Shown here: one piece after another, positions 63,171 through 64,000 of the stretch
Layout of the letters: each line of letters begins with the position of its first letter
Position numbering within the stretch: position 1 is the stretch's first letter
Assembly: GCF_004799665.1 (NCBI RefSeq)
Contig: NZ_CP031310.1
Coordinates: 2,162,887 to 2,226,886, forward strand
Length of the DNA stretch: 64,000 bases
DNA from: Halapricum salinum
Lineage (GTDB): Archaea; Halobacteriota; Halobacteria; Halobacteriales; Haloarculaceae
Direction: 5' to 3'
Notes under the pieces: generated by a model
What the model saw: the letters and a program-made list of their open reading frames with translations, nothing else
The model's database searches: none
Told to the model about the DNA's origin: nothing
Position numbers and translations under genes: made by a program

Positions 63171-64000
63171 ATGGCTAGTATCCTGGCCCCTGTCGCGGAG
63201 TACGCCTACAAGGACGGCGCGTTGGACTTCTACGGCGCCGTCGAACTCGACGCCAGTACCGGCGAGGTCGTCTGGTCGTTCGACTCCGTCGCGGCGGGGT
63301 TCCCGGTCGCTCGGCTCGAAGAGACACAGCGCGGCGTCAAACACCGCGGATTTCGGCCCTGCTCGGTGGAGCGTCTCGACGACGGGCAGACGCTCGTCTC
63401 GGGGTTCCGGGCGGTCGTCTGGGTCGACGAGACGGGCGCCGTCACCCGTGTCGAGGATCACGAACAGTTCAACGGCGTCCACGAGGCACAGGTGACTGCC
63501 CGCGGAACCTATCTCGTCACCGTGACGGGGATGGACATGCTCGTCGAGTTCGACACAGACTGGAACGTGGTCTGGACCTGGCGGATGTGGGAGCACGTCC
63601 CGGAGGAGACACGACCACCCGAGTACTACCCGCCGATGTTTCTCGACGCCGACGTCAGGGAGATGGCCTTTCACCCCGACGCTCGCTACCACCTCAACTA
63701 CGCGACCTACGTCGACGAGGAGACGATCCTGGCCTCGGCACTGAACTACGGCGTGTTCTACCTCGACCGGACGACTGGGACGGTCCAGTCAGCGATGACC
63801 GACCTCGACGAGACGCACAACCCCGTCGAACTCCCCGATGGGGGAGTCGTCGTCTGTGAGTCCGGCCGTGACCGGATCGTCGAGACGGATATGAGCGAGG
63901 TCACTGGCGTTCTCCTCGACGACGATCTGTCGTTCGTCAAAGACGCCGATCCGGTCCCCGAGCCCGATGGAGCGGACACGTGGCTCATCGCGGACACCAA
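63171..64000 (+). CDS. arylsulfotransferase-like propeller protein, 3' end outside window
   Basis: The frame opens at ATG 63171 (MASILAPVAEYAYKDGALDF) and is open to the window edge (276 residues). It has DETHNPVELPDGGVVVCESG and GRDRIVETD, a propeller blade pattern with the HNP motif of the ASST (arylsulfate sulfotransferase) family and related haloarchaeal proteins, plus FNGVHEAQVTARGTYLVTVT and YHLNYATYVDEETILASALN. Its closeness to sulfatase-like genes is suggestive of sulfate chemistry, but the catalytic His is not certain. Confidence 0.65.
   Translation, partial: MASILAPVAEYAYKDGALDFYGAVELDASTGEVVWSFDSVAAGFPVARLEETQRGVKHRGFRPCSVERLDDGQTLVSGFRAVVWVDETGAVTRVEDHEQFNGVHEAQVTARGTYLVTVTGMDMLVEFDTDWNVVWTWRMWEHVPEETRPPEYYPPMFLDADVREMAFHPDARYHLNYATYVDEETILASALNYGVFYLDRTTGTVQSAMTDLDETHNPVELPDGGVVVCESGRDRIVETDMSEVTGVLLDDDLSFVKDADPVPEPDGADTWLIADT

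Overview
The window is from a halophilic archaeon (class Halobacteria). The evidence is GC-rich DNA with strongly acidic proteins, a HalX-type response regulator, bacterio-opsin-activator-type (HTH_10) regulators, twin-arginine lipoproteins, a fused NuoCD subunit, IS1341-type TnpB, and many start codons lying 25-30 bases downstream of a TATA-like element (leaderless transcripts). The genus cannot be fixed from the sequence alone.

0-12.4 kb is a sensing and regulation block: a winged-helix/zinc-ribbon regulator, a HalX response regulator, a small HTH protein, a translationally coupled pair of 7TM-PAS histidine kinases of which the first has lost its kinase residues, a PAS-GAF-HTH_10 regulator, a soluble histidine kinase, two Tat lipoproteins, a second HTH_10 regulator and a LURP-one-type protein. 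12.6-14.6 kb holds a NuoCD gene outside any nuo operon, coupled to a zinc-ribbon protein. 14.6-28.4 kb is a MoxR/DUF58/DUF4350/DUF4129 membrane-associated AAA cluster. It is split by a 4.4-kb, AT-richer gene for a 1478-residue PPC-PKD-propeller-CARDB protein that looks acquired.

28.4-51.9 kb is a cell-surface glycosylation island: an STT3/AglB-like protein with a LamG tail, a DUF2304-GT2 fusion, several GT2/GT4 glycosyltransferases, a polytopic membrane protein, three sulfatase-superfamily proteins, a Wzx-type flippase, a FkbM methyltransferase, and a dTDP-rhamnose set (rmlC-rmlA operon, divergent rmlD/rmlB). The middle (about 35.7-47.2 kb) is visibly AT-richer than the flanks, as expected for transferred surface-glycan genes.

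51.9-62.3 kb is the most unusual part. Three tandem genes encode fibre-like proteins with no signal peptide. They share an acidic N-terminal arm, a ~55-residue module (YKILG..DSSG.GVLG.N pattern), YadA-like GGG..N.A.G head repeats, and C-terminal tail-fibre ends (a peptidase S74 intramolecular chaperone domain in one, a SADLAEYF domain in another), each ending in a short coiled coil. The third copy is reduced to its two ends around a TnpB element. The same N-terminal module is found on a metallophosphoesterase at 41.1 kb, and a related repeat is found in a Tat-exported protein at 47.2 kb. A PQQ-type propeller protein and a subtilase-PQQ fusion flank the fibre genes. I propose these as one modular, chaperone-assembled surface or secreted protein system. 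62.5-64 kb has a lipoprotein and the start of an arylsulfotransferase-like propeller.
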